From: Porticoccaceae bacterium
GTDB taxonomy: Bacteria > Pseudomonadota > Gammaproteobacteria > Pseudomonadales > GM7GCV1
Assembly: GCA_018662305.1 (NCBI GenBank)
Contig: JABJGI010000131.1
Location: 1-56,930 of the forward strand
Length of the DNA: 56,930 nt
Direction of reading: 5' to 3'
This document shows, piece after piece, positions 26,507 through 35,191 of the stretch (positions are counted from its first letter, which is position 1; each line of letters opens with the position of its first letter). A program made the translations under genes and the position numbers. Below the pieces are notes generated by a model. The model was not told the origin of the DNA, did not search any database, and was given only the letters and a program-made list of their open reading frames with translations.

Positions 26507-27214
26507 ATGCAAGCTAAACTGCTGATAACTCTCAACAATACTCTGGTTTCCGAGCACAGTTTGGAAGGCGAAGTTACCAGTATTGGTCGCAAATCTGACA
26601 GCGATATCCACATCGATAATCCAGCTGTTAGCGGCAAACACGCACGGGTTCTATATATCGGTGGCGAAGCGTTTTTGGAAGATTTGGAAAGCACCAATGG
26701 TACTTTCGTAAATAGTGAACGAATTACCAAGCACCTTCTTAAAAACGGTGATCTGATTTCCATTGGTCAGCACCAGCTGAAATTTGAGGGTGCGGCGGAA
26801 GAAGAAGGTGATCTAGATAAAACCCTTGTTATAAAACCATACGCGCCCGGCATGGAGGGAACCGCTGCATTTGAGGCGGCGGCTCTCGAAAAAGAGAAGC
26901 AACAGAAAGAGGCAGAGGCTAGGGCAGCGGATGTTTCAGATGAAGAACGTCCGGCGCTTCTGCAATTGCTGTCTGGCCCCAATAACGGCAAAAAAATGGC
27001 GCTCACCAAATCGATTACGCGTCTCGGAAAACCTGGAGAGCAGGTTGCTGCCATCGCCAAGCGTCCAGCGGGCTATTTTGTTATGCATCTTGGAGGCAAT
27101 ACGCCTCAGCCCATTGTGAATGGCGCTAATGTCGGTACTCAGGCTACGGAGTTAAAGCACGGAGACATTATCGAAGTGGGCAAGATTCGAATGAAGATAT
27201 TGATCCCTAGCTAG
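26507..27214 (+). CDS. FHA-domain protein with a second, degenerate FHA-like domain
   Basis: FHA domains bind phosphothreonine, so this is a likely substrate or reader of the adjacent kinase. The 235-aa protein has a classical N-terminal FHA domain (about 5-90) with SIGRKSDSDI, SGKHARV and STNGTFVN, all the phosphopeptide-contact motifs. A linker (about 95-145) rich in Glu, Lys and Ala, probably helical, contains DKTLVIKPY, whose Thr could be a phosphorylation site. The C-terminal region (about 150-235) has the shape of an FHA domain (SITRLGK, PIVNGANVG, LKHGDIIEVG) but lacks the SxxH motif. No type VI secretion genes are nearby. Confidence 0.88.
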   Translation: MQAKLLITLNNTLVSEHSLEGEVTSIGRKSDSDIHIDNPAVSGKHARVLYIGGEAFLEDLESTNGTFVNSERITKHLLKNGDLISIGQHQLKFEGAAEEEGDLDKTLVIKPYAPGMEGTAAFEAAALEKEKQQKEAEARAADVSDEERPALLQLLSGPNNGKKMALTKSITRLGKPGEQVAAIAKRPAGYFVMHLGGNTPQPIVNGANVGTQATELKHGDIIEVGKIRMKILIPS

Positions 27215-27258
27215 GCCTCCGATAGCTCGAACCAAAATCCAGACCCCTTGGTCACTCC

Positions 27259-28503
27259 ATGAATAACGATCCAGTAGAAACCTATCTAGTCGGCGGCGCT
27301 GTGCGCGATGAACTGCTGGGTATTCCAGTGAAAGAGAAGGATTGGGTGGTGGTAGGTAGTACGCCAGAAGCTATGGTGGACAAAGGATTTCGTCCCGTTG
27401 GCCAATCTTTTCCGGTCTTTATTCATAGTCAAAGCGGCGAAGAATATGCACTGGCCCGCACGGAAAGAAAGACGGGCAGAGGCTATAAAGGCTTTAGTTT
27501 CTTCACCGACCCCAGTGTGACATTGGAGCAGGATCTTCTGCGCAGAGATCTCAGTATCAATGCTATTGCGATGAGAGATAACGGCGAACTGATTGACCCT
27601 CTGGGCGGCAGAGGGGATATTGAAAGACGAGTGCTGAGACATGTTTCTGATGCATTTTTGGAAGACCCTCTCCGAGTACTCCGCGTGGCTCGTTTTGTGG
27701 CTCAACTGGCAGAATTCGATTTTACTATTGCGTCTGAAACCTTGGAGCTGATGGAAAAAATGGTTGAGTCTGGCGAGCTCGAAGATTTGACCGCAGAACG
27801 TGTTTGGATTGAAACCGAAAAAGCATTGCAGACAGTTCGTCCGCGCCTTTACTTTGAGACCCTAAGAAAGATGGGTGCTTTAAAGGTTCTTTTTCCGGAA
27901 ATTGACCGCCTGTTTGGCGTCCCGCAGAACCCCAAATATCATCCGGAAATCGATACGGGACTGCATATCCTGTTGAGCCTGGATCAGATATGCGCAGAGT
28001 CAAATGTGCTTAGGCTTCGATTCTCTGTACTGGTTCATGATCTCGGAAAAGGCACCACGCCTAGAGACCAGTGGCCCAGCCACAATGGTCACGAAGAGCG
28101 AGGTGTGAAGCAGATTGAGAATCTGGCGAAGCGACTGCGAATACCGAATGATTGCCGAGATCTTGCCATCAAGGTTTCCCGCTGGCATTTGCACTGTCAC
28201 AGGGCCTTGGAGCTCAAAGCAGCCACTATAGAAAAGCTTTTTAGTGGATTAGATTTATGGAGAAACCCGCAATTGTTACCTGAGTTTTTATCCTGCTGCC
28301 AGGCGGATATCAGAGGCCGAACCGGTATGGAAAACAACGATTATCCTCAAGCCGCATATCTAACGGACTGTTTTCAGGCAGCCTTGACCGTTGATTCACA
28401 AAAAATACGGGAAGCCGGTTTTGAAGGTGAGGCAATTGGGAAAAAGATGCGCGAGGCACGGATAGCCGCTATACAAGATGCCAAAGAGCGTCGAGCCAGC
28501 TAG
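27259..28503 (+). CDS. cca: CCA tRNA nucleotidyltransferase with HD domain
   Basis: Cca adds or repairs the 3' CCA end of tRNAs. The 414-aa protein matches the gammaproteobacterial form: nucleotidyltransferase head with YLVGGAVRDELLG and the catalytic DWV motif (EKDWVVVG), RRDLSINAIA, EDPLRVLRVARF, and a C-terminal HD phosphohydrolase domain with VHDLGKG and HNGHEERG. The HD domain gives the Escherichia coli type extra phosphatase and phosphodiesterase activities. It is convergent with aroB, 13 bases apart, and no terminator is visible between them. Confidence 0.96.
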   Translation: MNNDPVETYLVGGAVRDELLGIPVKEKDWVVVGSTPEAMVDKGFRPVGQSFPVFIHSQSGEEYALARTERKTGRGYKGFSFFTDPSVTLEQDLLRRDLSINAIAMRDNGELIDPLGGRGDIERRVLRHVSDAFLEDPLRVLRVARFVAQLAEFDFTIASETLELMEKMVESGELEDLTAERVWIETEKALQTVRPRLYFETLRKMGALKVLFPEIDRLFGVPQNPKYHPEIDTGLHILLSLDQICAESNVLRLRFSVLVHDLGKGTTPRDQWPSHNGHEERGVKQIENLAKRLRIPNDCRDLAIKVSRWHLHCHRALELKAATIEKLFSGLDLWRNPQLLPEFLSCCQADIRGRTGMENNDYPQAAYLTDCFQAALTVDSQKIREAGFEGEAIGKKMREARIAAIQDAKERRAS

Positions 28504-28516
28504 AAAGCTTTAGAGG

Positions 28517-29587
28517 CTAGCCTTGTTCAATGGTTTTGATTAATAACGACTCTTCAAAATCAGAAAATATTTCCGCATGGCCAATCTGTTTTAGCAGTAT
28601 CAGCCTGAGCTGACCCAGCTGCACCTTCTTATCGTGTGACATAAGGTCTCGTAATTTTGAGGGCTCTATGTCATCAGGCGCCTTGATAGGTAGATTTGCC
28701 GCTTGCAACAGGTTTTCAATTTGTTCGACTTCAGCTGAGTCCAACCATCCTAGGCTTTCGGACATGCGCGCAGCCATCGCCATACCGGCACCAACAGCCT
28801 CACCATGCAGCCAGTCTCTATAATTTTGCGCTGACTCAATTGCATGTCCAAAGGTATGCCCTAGATTGAGTAAGGCCCTCTGTCCCTGTTCTGTTTCGTC
28901 CGCAGCGACTATTTCCGCCTTGGTCTTGCAAGAAATTAGGATGGCTTCGACCATGGCTTCTGAATCGCGTGCCATTAGCCGATCAATGTTTGACTCGAGC
29001 CAATCGAAAAAGTCTCGATCGCGAATGAGTCCGTACTTAATTACCTCAGCCATACCTGCAGAAAACTCTCGGTCGGGCAAAGTGTCCAGTGTGCGGGGAT
29101 CAATAAGCACTGCTTTGGGTTGGTGAAAAGCACCAATCATGTTTTTGCCGAGAGGATGATTGACGGCCGTTTTTCCGCCGACAGATGAATCCACCTGAGC
29201 TAAGAGTGTGGTTGGAACTTGGATAAAATCGATGCCGCGCTGATAGGTCGCAGCGGCAAAACCAGCCATGTCACCTATAACACCACCACCTAAGGCGATG
29301 ACTACAGAAGAACGATCAAATTGGCCCGTCAAAAGCCGGTCATAAATTTTTTCCAGTGTGTCTAGGGTTTTGAAGCGTTCGCCATCTTCGAGAATGAGCT
29401 GCTCGGCATCTGCATCACCAAGAGATTGCAGAAGGGTTTCCATGTAAAGAGGTGCCAAGGTCTGATTAGAAATGACAAGAACTTTCTTGTTTCGAGTAAG
29501 GCTATGTAGGATCGGATCTGACCAGGACTGATCACCGATCAGTATCGGATAGGATCGTTCCGCTAGTTCCAGCTGGAGCTTCTTCAC
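28517..29587 (-). CDS. aroB: 3-dehydroquinate synthase
   Basis: AroB makes 3-dehydroquinate from DAHP, the second step of the shikimate pathway, using NAD and Zn. The 356-aa protein shows LEDGERFKTLDT, the glycine-rich GGGVIGDMAGFAAATYQRG, PTTLLAQVDSSVGGKTAVN, and the zinc-binding LNLGHTFGHAIE and HGEAVGAGM histidines. It follows aroK by 11 bases on the minus strand, so the two shikimate genes close the pilM-Q operon, a widely conserved order. Confidence 0.97.
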   Translation of the reverse strand: MKKLQLELAERSYPILIGDQSWSDPILHSLTRNKKVLVISNQTLAPLYMETLLQSLGDADAEQLILEDGERFKTLDTLEKIYDRLLTGQFDRSSVVIALGGGVIGDMAGFAAATYQRGIDFIQVPTTLLAQVDSSVGGKTAVNHPLGKNMIGAFHQPKAVLIDPRTLDTLPDREFSAGMAEVIKYGLIRDRDFFDWLESNIDRLMARDSEAMVEAILISCKTKAEIVAADETEQGQRALLNLGHTFGHAIESAQNYRDWLHGEAVGAGMAMAARMSESLGWLDSAEVEQIENLLQAANLPIKAPDDIEPSKLRDLMSHDKKVQLGQLRLILLKQIGHAEIFSDFEESLLIKTIEQG

Positions 29588-29598
29588 TTAGAGATTCC

Positions 29599-30141
29599 TT
29601 AGAGTCCAAATACTTCGGGACAACGATTTTTTAGCTCTTCCATGACAGCTGCTGCCATGGAGTTTGGCGACTCCCTATCGGAAGACTTCAACACGATATC
29701 TGCGACATCGAGGTATAGTGGGCCGCGTTTATCCAGTATATCGGTTATAGCCCTTTGAGGGTTCTCCACCTGCAGCAGAGGTCGATTGGTATCGTGTTTA
29801 ACGCGTTGATAAATTTGTTCTGCCGTTGCGGACAGATAAACCACCACACCAGCTTTTCGCAGAATTTGGCGGTTTTTCTCGGAGATGACTGCACCGCCGC
29901 CCGTGGCCAACAATATTCCGGTCTGATTACAAAGTTCCGTAAGGATTTCGGTTTCTCTGGCGCGAAAACCGGCTTCCCCTTCAATATCGAAGATCCAGGG
30001 GATGTCGGCGCCACATCGAGCTTCTAGCTCATGATCGGAATCAATAAATTGCAGATCCAGGCGGCTGGCAAGGAGTTTACCGACAGAGGTCTTGCCGGCA
30101 CCCATGGGACCAACAAGGACCAGATTGGCCCTTGCTGTCAT
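29599..30141 (-). CDS. aroK: Shikimate kinase
   Basis: AroK phosphorylates shikimate at O3. The 180-aa protein has the P-loop GPMGAGKTSVG (about 11-21), the shikimate-binding DSD and FRARE motifs (IDSDHELE, GFRARETE), GGGAV and the lid region HDTNRPLL. The start ATGA overlaps the pilQ stop, so its translation is coupled to the pilus operon. Confidence 0.95.
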   Translation of the reverse strand: MTARANLVLVGPMGAGKTSVGKLLASRLDLQFIDSDHELEARCGADIPWIFDIEGEAGFRARETEILTELCNQTGILLATGGGAVISEKNRQILRKAGVVVYLSATAEQIYQRVKHDTNRPLLQVENPQRAITDILDKRGPLYLDVADIVLKSSDRESPNSMAAAVMEELKNRCPEVFGL

Positions 30142-32282
30142 TGAGTCGTGATATTGTCGTTTAAGATTTTAGGAGTAATGAACATCAGGATTTCGCGTTT
30201 TTCTTGGCTCGTTACTTCGCTTCTGAAAGCTTGGCCAAGGAACGGTAGGCTGCCTAAGACTGGGACACGAGTTTCTTCGTCGATGGATGTCATTTGGAAG
30301 ATTCCTCCCAACACCAGAGTTTCCCCGTTGTCGACCAAGACCTGAGTCTCGAGTGATGTCACATCAATTGTGGGCTCGCCTCCAAAGACGAGGTCACCGA
30401 TAGAGTCTTGCGAGATAATCAGATCCAGAATGACTCGATCATCGGGCGTAATTTGAGGTGTTACTTGCAGCGAAAGAACGGCCTCTTTGAACGAGGTCGT
30501 CGTTGCTCCACTAGCCGCCGCTTCTTGATAAGCCACTTCCTGACCCGAGCGAATAAGCGCTGTTTGTTTGTCGCCGGTAATCACTTTGGGCTGAGAAACG
30601 ATTTCGCCGTGTCCCTCACTCTCTAGCGCAGACAATTCTAGATCTACCCATGCCGAGTCACTTAGGAAAGCGACACCGAGACTGGCTGCTGGAGAGGCTA
30701 CACCTAGATCCACTGCTAATGCGTCTTCTAAAGTGAGGGTGTTCTCATTGTTGAAAAATCCGAGCGGCCCACCATCAGAAAATATCTCCCGAGAGCCACC
30801 AAATTGCAGCGCAGAGTCTCCCCCTTCCAAGGTACGAACTCCGGCATTACCCCAGCGAACGCCCAGTTCGTTGCGGAAATCGGTATTTGCGATAACTAAA
30901 CGAGCCTCAATAAGCACTTGTCGGATGGGTACGTCGATCTGCTCTACTAGCGCAAGAAAAGCACTAATCTTGGCGTCAGTGTCTGTCAATATGATGGTAT
31001 TGGTTCTGGCGTCCACAATAGCCGAGCCACGTTCAGATAGAGCGCTTGCCGTAGTGCCACTAGCCGTGCTTTCGGCATCAGCTGCAGCATCGGTTTCGGG
31101 TCCTATGAGCAATGACGCAATGGTGGTTGCATCAGCATATCGAATACGTACAAATTCAGTTCTCAGTGGTGCCAACTCCTCGAGTTGACGATTGGCTTGC
31201 ACTTCCAGTCGCTCTCGCTCAGCTATTTCAGCGATAGGGGCGACAAGCAGTACGTTGCCGTCCATGCGTTGATCCAGACCTTTCGCCTTGAGAATAATAT
31301 CCAGAGCCTGATCCCAAGGAACGTTTTCTAGTCTCAAAGTAATGCTGCCGTTGACCGTATCGCTGGCAACCAGATTTAAGCCGATTAAATCTGCAATAAG
31401 TTGCAGCACCGCTCTAACCTCGATGCTTTGAAAATTGAAAGAGAATGTCTCGCCGATAAATTGAGATTGCGCTAGCAGCTCTGCCTCTGCAACTGCAGAC
31501 AGCGGCTTCACACTTAATACAAAGGAGCTATCCGCTTGATAGGCCAGGTAGTCAAAACCGGCTAGGGTGGTGATACTTACCTGCACCTCGTTGTCGACCT
31601 GATCAACGGTAATGTCTCTGATGGGTGTCGCAAAATCTACAACATCAAATATGCGTTCATACTGAGTCGGTATATCAGTTCCGAAAAAGCGTAACAAAAT
31701 CTGGCTGCCGCTCTGTTCAACATCAGAACTAATTTGGTTGCCAGTAAATTCAAACTGGATATTACCCTCACCCTGTTCGCCGCGATTAAACTGAAAATCC
31801 GTAATGCGAGAGCTCGTGGTGCTGGAGAAATTGCTTGCTGGAGCTGCATTGACTGCAGATGGCATCGCTACGGGAGCAGAAGGCGCTCCCGCTGCACTTG
31901 AGCCAACTTGAAGAAAGATACGATTACCAGACTGTCGAGCCTCGTACTCCGCGGAGGTTCCAAGGTTGAGCACCAATCGAGTGCGATCGTTTGTACCCAA
32001 TAGCAACGCTTCGGAAGCATTAGCAAATGAGAGAGAAAATTCGCGTTCCACTACCTCATTTGTTACCTGAGGTAAGTCCAAGACAATACGCGCAGGCTCT
32101 TCGATCACATAAACCTGAGTCTCGATTTGTTCGAAGTCAGATAAAACGAGTTCGACCTCAAAGGCGTCCTGACCTAGGGCAGAAAAATTAATTGACTGCA
32201 CCGAAGTGGCTTGGACATGGCTTGCCATCAATAGCAGCACGAAGCTAATCGTCTGTTTCATGGAAATACCCTTAAAGTTCAT
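30138..32282 (-). CDS. pilQ: Type IV pilus secretin PilQ
   Basis: PilQ forms the outer-membrane channel for the pilus fibre. The protein (up to 714 aa) has a signal peptide, two AMIN domains (about 30-110 and 160-270), an STN/N0 domain (about 285-350, QLIADLIGLNLVASDTVNG), the N1 domain (about 370-450) and the C-terminal secretin domain with IRQVLIEARLVIAN, GEIVSQPKVITGDKQ and VPVLGSLPFLGQAFR. Two starts are possible: 32282 (AGGA upstream) or MKQT at 32261 (AAGGG upstream), the latter giving a more usual signal peptide. It is the fifth gene of pilMNOPQ. Confidence 0.95.
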   Translation of the reverse strand: MNFKGISMKQTISFVLLLMASHVQATSVQSINFSALGQDAFEVELVLSDFEQIETQVYVIEEPARIVLDLPQVTNEVVEREFSLSFANASEALLLGTNDRTRLVLNLGTSAEYEARQSGNRIFLQVGSSAAGAPSAPVAMPSAVNAAPASNFSSTTSSRITDFQFNRGEQGEGNIQFEFTGNQISSDVEQSGSQILLRFFGTDIPTQYERIFDVVDFATPIRDITVDQVDNEVQVSITTLAGFDYLAYQADSSFVLSVKPLSAVAEAELLAQSQFIGETFSFNFQSIEVRAVLQLIADLIGLNLVASDTVNGSITLRLENVPWDQALDIILKAKGLDQRMDGNVLLVAPIAEIAERERLEVQANRQLEELAPLRTEFVRIRYADATTIASLLIGPETDAAADAESTASGTTASALSERGSAIVDARTNTIILTDTDAKISAFLALVEQIDVPIRQVLIEARLVIANTDFRNELGVRWGNAGVRTLEGGDSALQFGGSREIFSDGGPLGFFNNENTLTLEDALAVDLGVASPAASLGVAFLSDSAWVDLELSALESEGHGEIVSQPKVITGDKQTALIRSGQEVAYQEAAASGATTTSFKEAVLSLQVTPQITPDDRVILDLIISQDSIGDLVFGGEPTIDVTSLETQVLVDNGETLVLGGIFQMTSIDEETRVPVLGSLPFLGQAFRSEVTSQEKREILMFITPKILNDNITTQ

Positions 32283-32296
32283 GGCTCAGTCCTGAA

Positions 32297-32815
32297 TTAA
32301 TTTTGTACTTTTACTGATCGAGGTCGCTCTATCCAGCCGCCCTGCCCGTCTGGAACAATCTCGATCACGCTTACTTCGGTGTCGTTAATACTAACAATCT
32401 TACCGTGGTTCTGCCCAAGGAAATTACCTGCTCGCACTCGATGAACCGTGCCGTTCGACTCGCTAATAAGTGCCCATGAAGTCCCATTCATCGCAATGCT
32501 GCCAACTACGCTGAGTTCGGCAAAATTAAAGCGTTCTAGATACTCTTGCGGTCGATTTGTATCTGGTGGGGCTGAAGGGGTTCCGGTTTCTTGGCGCGTC
32601 ACAACATTGCGCGGTATCTCGAAAGGTGCTCGCAAGCCGGCAGCAGAATATATGACTGACACGTAGGGCGGGGATGCAGGTAGAGGGTCGATGCGACCAC
32701 CGCGCTGTGCCTTTTCTTGCTCCATAAAGGAGTACAGATCTTCATTTGAGCTGGATTGGCAACCCATAATCAGTGCGGACAGAGAAAGCGTAATAAAGAG
32801 TTTAAAAGTCTTCAT
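32297..32815 (-). CDS. pilP: Type IV pilus assembly lipoprotein PilP
   Basis: PilP is an inner-membrane lipoprotein that links the PilMNO platform to PilQ. The 172-aa product has a lipoprotein signal ending LIMGCQSS, a flexible region with AQRGGRIDPLP, and a beta domain (about 90-170) with FNFAELSVVGSI and VHRVRAGNFLGQNHGKI, the conserved PilP core. It is 10 bases after pilO and 14 before pilQ. Confidence 0.94.
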   Translation of the reverse strand: MKTFKLFITLSLSALIMGCQSSSNEDLYSFMEQEKAQRGGRIDPLPASPPYVSVIYSAAGLRAPFEIPRNVVTRQETGTPSAPPDTNRPQEYLERFNFAELSVVGSIAMNGTSWALISESNGTVHRVRAGNFLGQNHGKIVSINDTEVSVIEIVPDGQGGWIERPRSVKVQN

Positions 32816-32825
32816 CGGCCTAAAC

Positions 32826-33437
32826 CTACTCTCCAGAGTCCCGATATCTGTATGTCTTAGCGTCGATGTTCATAGTCAACAACACTTCGTTATCTCCAGA
32901 TATTGAAAAGTCGTGTAGCGTGACGATTCTTGGTAAGCCCGCGACACCGCTTACAAAAGTTGCAAAGTCATGATAGCCGCCTGTGGCAACGATATTAATA
33001 GGTAGCTCGACGTAATAATCGTGAGCGATCTCTGGCTCGAGAATAATATTTTCAATAGTTAATCCGCTACCCAGACCGGTTTCAGTAACATCTTCCAGGA
33101 GGCCAGGCACCTCTGTGTCAGTAGGTAGTTGGCCGATCAAAGTCTCTAGGCGTAACTCCAACTCTTCAAGCTGAAGTCGATAAGCTTCGAGGTTTGCCGC
33201 CTGAAATGCTCGCTGAGAAAATTGTTCTCGCAGCTGAGTTTCCGAAGCAACGGCATTGGAAAAAGTGGTATTTAACGCATTTATACGAAAATACCAATAA
33301 CCACCTATAGCAAGAACAAGTGTCAAAATACAGGCCAAAATTCTAACAATGAGAGGCCAGCTGCCGACGTTGTCGAGACGAATCTCGGTGAAATCGATAT
33401 TCTGAAGTTCGTCTATTATTCCGCGAAAATCAATCAT
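32826..33437 (-). CDS. pilO: Type IV pilus inner-membrane protein PilO
   Basis: PilO pairs with PilN in the inner-membrane alignment complex. The 203-aa protein has a short cytoplasmic N-terminus containing DFRGIIDELQNIDF, one helix (about 30-50), a coiled-coil (about 55-100, rich in Glu, Leu and Gln) and a ferredoxin-like periplasmic domain with LPTDTEVPGLLEDVT and NIVATGGYHDFATFVSGVA. It lies five bases after pilN. Confidence 0.94.
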   Translation of the reverse strand: MIDFRGIIDELQNIDFTEIRLDNVGSWPLIVRILACILTLVLAIGGYWYFRINALNTTFSNAVASETQLREQFSQRAFQAANLEAYRLQLEELELRLETLIGQLPTDTEVPGLLEDVTETGLGSGLTIENIILEPEIAHDYYVELPINIVATGGYHDFATFVSGVAGLPRIVTLHDFSISGDNEVLLTMNIDAKTYRYRDSGE

Positions 33438-33442
33438 GGCAG

Positions 33443-34012
33443 CTAGGCATCAGGGGAATCTTCCCCTTCCTCTTCGTTGTCTACCTGAATAACCATAGTG
33501 AAACTAGAACCCTGGTCACCAAGGGTTGGATCTGCATCTACGCGTGTGAGATTTGGAGCAGAGAATTTCTCTGAATTGTCAAGTTGGCGCATAAAGGCGG
33601 AAACGCGATTATTGGATTCTGCTTTACCTTCGAGAGAGAGGCTGTTCCCCACAACGGCGAGCTCTTCAATATAAGTTCCATCGGGAATTGAGCGAGCAAA
33701 TTCATCAAACAGCCGCACAATCTCTGGGCGGTTAGTTTGCAGGCCTTTTATAACTGCCATTCGATCAATCATATCGGCTTTGCTATCACGCAAGGCGCGA
33801 ATCTCGGCAACCTGGGTTTCAAGGTCATCGATTCCTGTTTGTAGAACCGAGTTTCTCGCTTCCTGAGCATTGATCTTACTGGAAATATTTACTTCCCATG
33901 CATAGCCGATCAGCAAGCCCAGTATGAAGACCCCCGAAACAACAACGGTAAACTGTCTTTTTCGTTCCTCTCGGAGCTCTTCGCGCCAGGGTAATAAATT
34001 AATATCCGGCAT
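33443..34012 (-). CDS. pilN: Type IV pilus inner-membrane protein PilN
   Basis: PilN binds PilM through its cytoplasmic N-terminus, and the conserved INLLPWREELR motif is at residues 4-14. One helix (about 24-43), a coiled-coil (about 45-85) and a periplasmic domain follow (189 aa). The acidic C-terminal tail NEEEGEDSPDA is a small oddity. The ATG overlaps the pilM stop (TAATG). Confidence 0.95.
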   Translation of the reverse strand: MPDINLLPWREELREERKRQFTVVVSGVFILGLLIGYAWEVNISSKINAQEARNSVLQTGIDDLETQVAEIRALRDSKADMIDRMAVIKGLQTNRPEIVRLFDEFARSIPDGTYIEELAVVGNSLSLEGKAESNNRVSAFMRQLDNSEKFSAPNLTRVDADPTLGDQGSSFTMVIQVDNEEEGEDSPDA

Positions 34013-35076
34013 TAGCTCACCCCTCTCATTGCTAGACCAGTAGCGATCAGCAAGCTGGGTGAGATTTTGCTGAGCTGTTTTTGATCAGTGCGCGCACCGC
34101 AAGGCATATGTTTAAAAGGATTTGCAGCGACAACGGGCAGCTCGATTTTAGATTCTGTCATCTCTACCAGCTCTGGGCTGCTGACGATACCGCCGGACAG
34201 AATCAGACAGTCTAAATTGGTATAGGAGGTCGACGAATAGAAGAACTGCAATGAACGAGATATTTGCTGTATCAGAGAATCGCGGAAGGGCGCCAAAACT
34301 TCCTGCTCGTAGTCGCCGGGCAAATCGCCCTCTCTTTCTGCTGCGATTGCCTCTTCCTCTGAAAGGCCATAGCGGCGCTGAATTTCTTCACTTAATTGTT
34401 TGGTACCGAAGGCTTCCTCCCGACTATAAACCGTGGATCCTCTGTCCAGTACGTTTATTCGTAGGTTGGTCGCACCGCAATCGACCACCGCAATCAAGCC
34501 GTCGTTGTCTTCTTCCAATTGGTCAGCTAATAACGGATAGACTCGCTCGAGACAAAAGGGCTCAACATCGACAATTTTTGATTCTAGGTCAGCCTGCTCG
34601 ACCATTTCCGTAAGGGCATCGATACCTTCCTTTCGGCAAGCAGCGAGTAATACTTTTACCTGCTCGGTTCCTTCCTCTCCCTCGGCAATGATAGTGAAAT
34701 CTACGGCGACTTCTTCCAGTGAGTAGGGGATGTACTGTTCAGCTTCCATAAGCAGCTGAGTTTCCAGCTCGTCTTCTGTAAGGTCTCCGGGCATATCCAA
34801 AACACGAGTAATTACTGCTGATCCTGGAACGGCTAGTGCAACATGCTTGGCTTTGGTTCGCATTAAGGCAACAGCTTTTCTCAGGGTTTGTGCGAGCGTA
34901 GGAATATCGGCAATTTTTCCTTCGACGATGGTATTCGAAGGGATAGGGAAGACCCCGGCATTTTGTACGGTGGTGGTGCGGCCTGAGCGAGAAAGCTCAA
35001 CAATTTTTAAACTCGTCGAGCCAATATCAATCCCCAATAGAGGCTCGCTTTTTTTTGCTAACAGAGGTATCTGCAT
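34012..35076 (-). CDS. pilM: Type IV pilus assembly ATPase-fold protein PilM
   Basis: PilM is a cytoplasmic actin-like protein that anchors the PilNO complex. The 354-aa protein carries LLGIDIGSTSLKIVEL (phosphate 1), VDCGATNLRINVLDRG (phosphate 2) and LILSGGIVSSPEL (adenosine motif) of the FtsA/PilM family. It is the first gene of the pilMNOPQ-aroKB unit and is divergent from mrcA across 115 bases. Promoter-like elements on the minus strand there are weak. Confidence 0.96.
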   Translation of the reverse strand: MQIPLLAKKSEPLLGIDIGSTSLKIVELSRSGRTTTVQNAGVFPIPSNTIVEGKIADIPTLAQTLRKAVALMRTKAKHVALAVPGSAVITRVLDMPGDLTEDELETQLLMEAEQYIPYSLEEVAVDFTIIAEGEEGTEQVKVLLAACRKEGIDALTEMVEQADLESKIVDVEPFCLERVYPLLADQLEEDNDGLIAVVDCGATNLRINVLDRGSTVYSREEAFGTKQLSEEIQRRYGLSEEEAIAAEREGDLPGDYEQEVLAPFRDSLIQQISRSLQFFYSSTSYTNLDCLILSGGIVSSPELVEMTESKIELPVVAANPFKHMPCGARTDQKQLSKISPSLLIATGLAMRGVS

Positions 35077-35142
35077 CAGTTTCTGCCCATTAGGCCATTA
35101 TTAAAGACCGGCGATTCAACGCCAACCTCTGGATACGTCCGA

Positions 35143-35148
35143 TATAAT
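35143..35148 (+). promoter_or_regulatory. Candidate -10 box for mrcA
   Basis: A perfect TATAAT lies in the divergent pilM-mrcA region, about 44 bases before the TTG start of mrcA. No convincing -35 is seen at 16-18 bases upstream. Confidence 0.35.
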
Positions 35149-35191
35149 GTAGGTCTAATTTTGCCATCTGGCGTCGGATCTCCCAAGTAAA

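Noticed and set aside
22927-27214. Part of a type VI secretion regulatory locus
   Set aside because: The kinase-phosphatase-FHA set is suggestive, but the flanks are an antiporter and cca, with no secretion genes.
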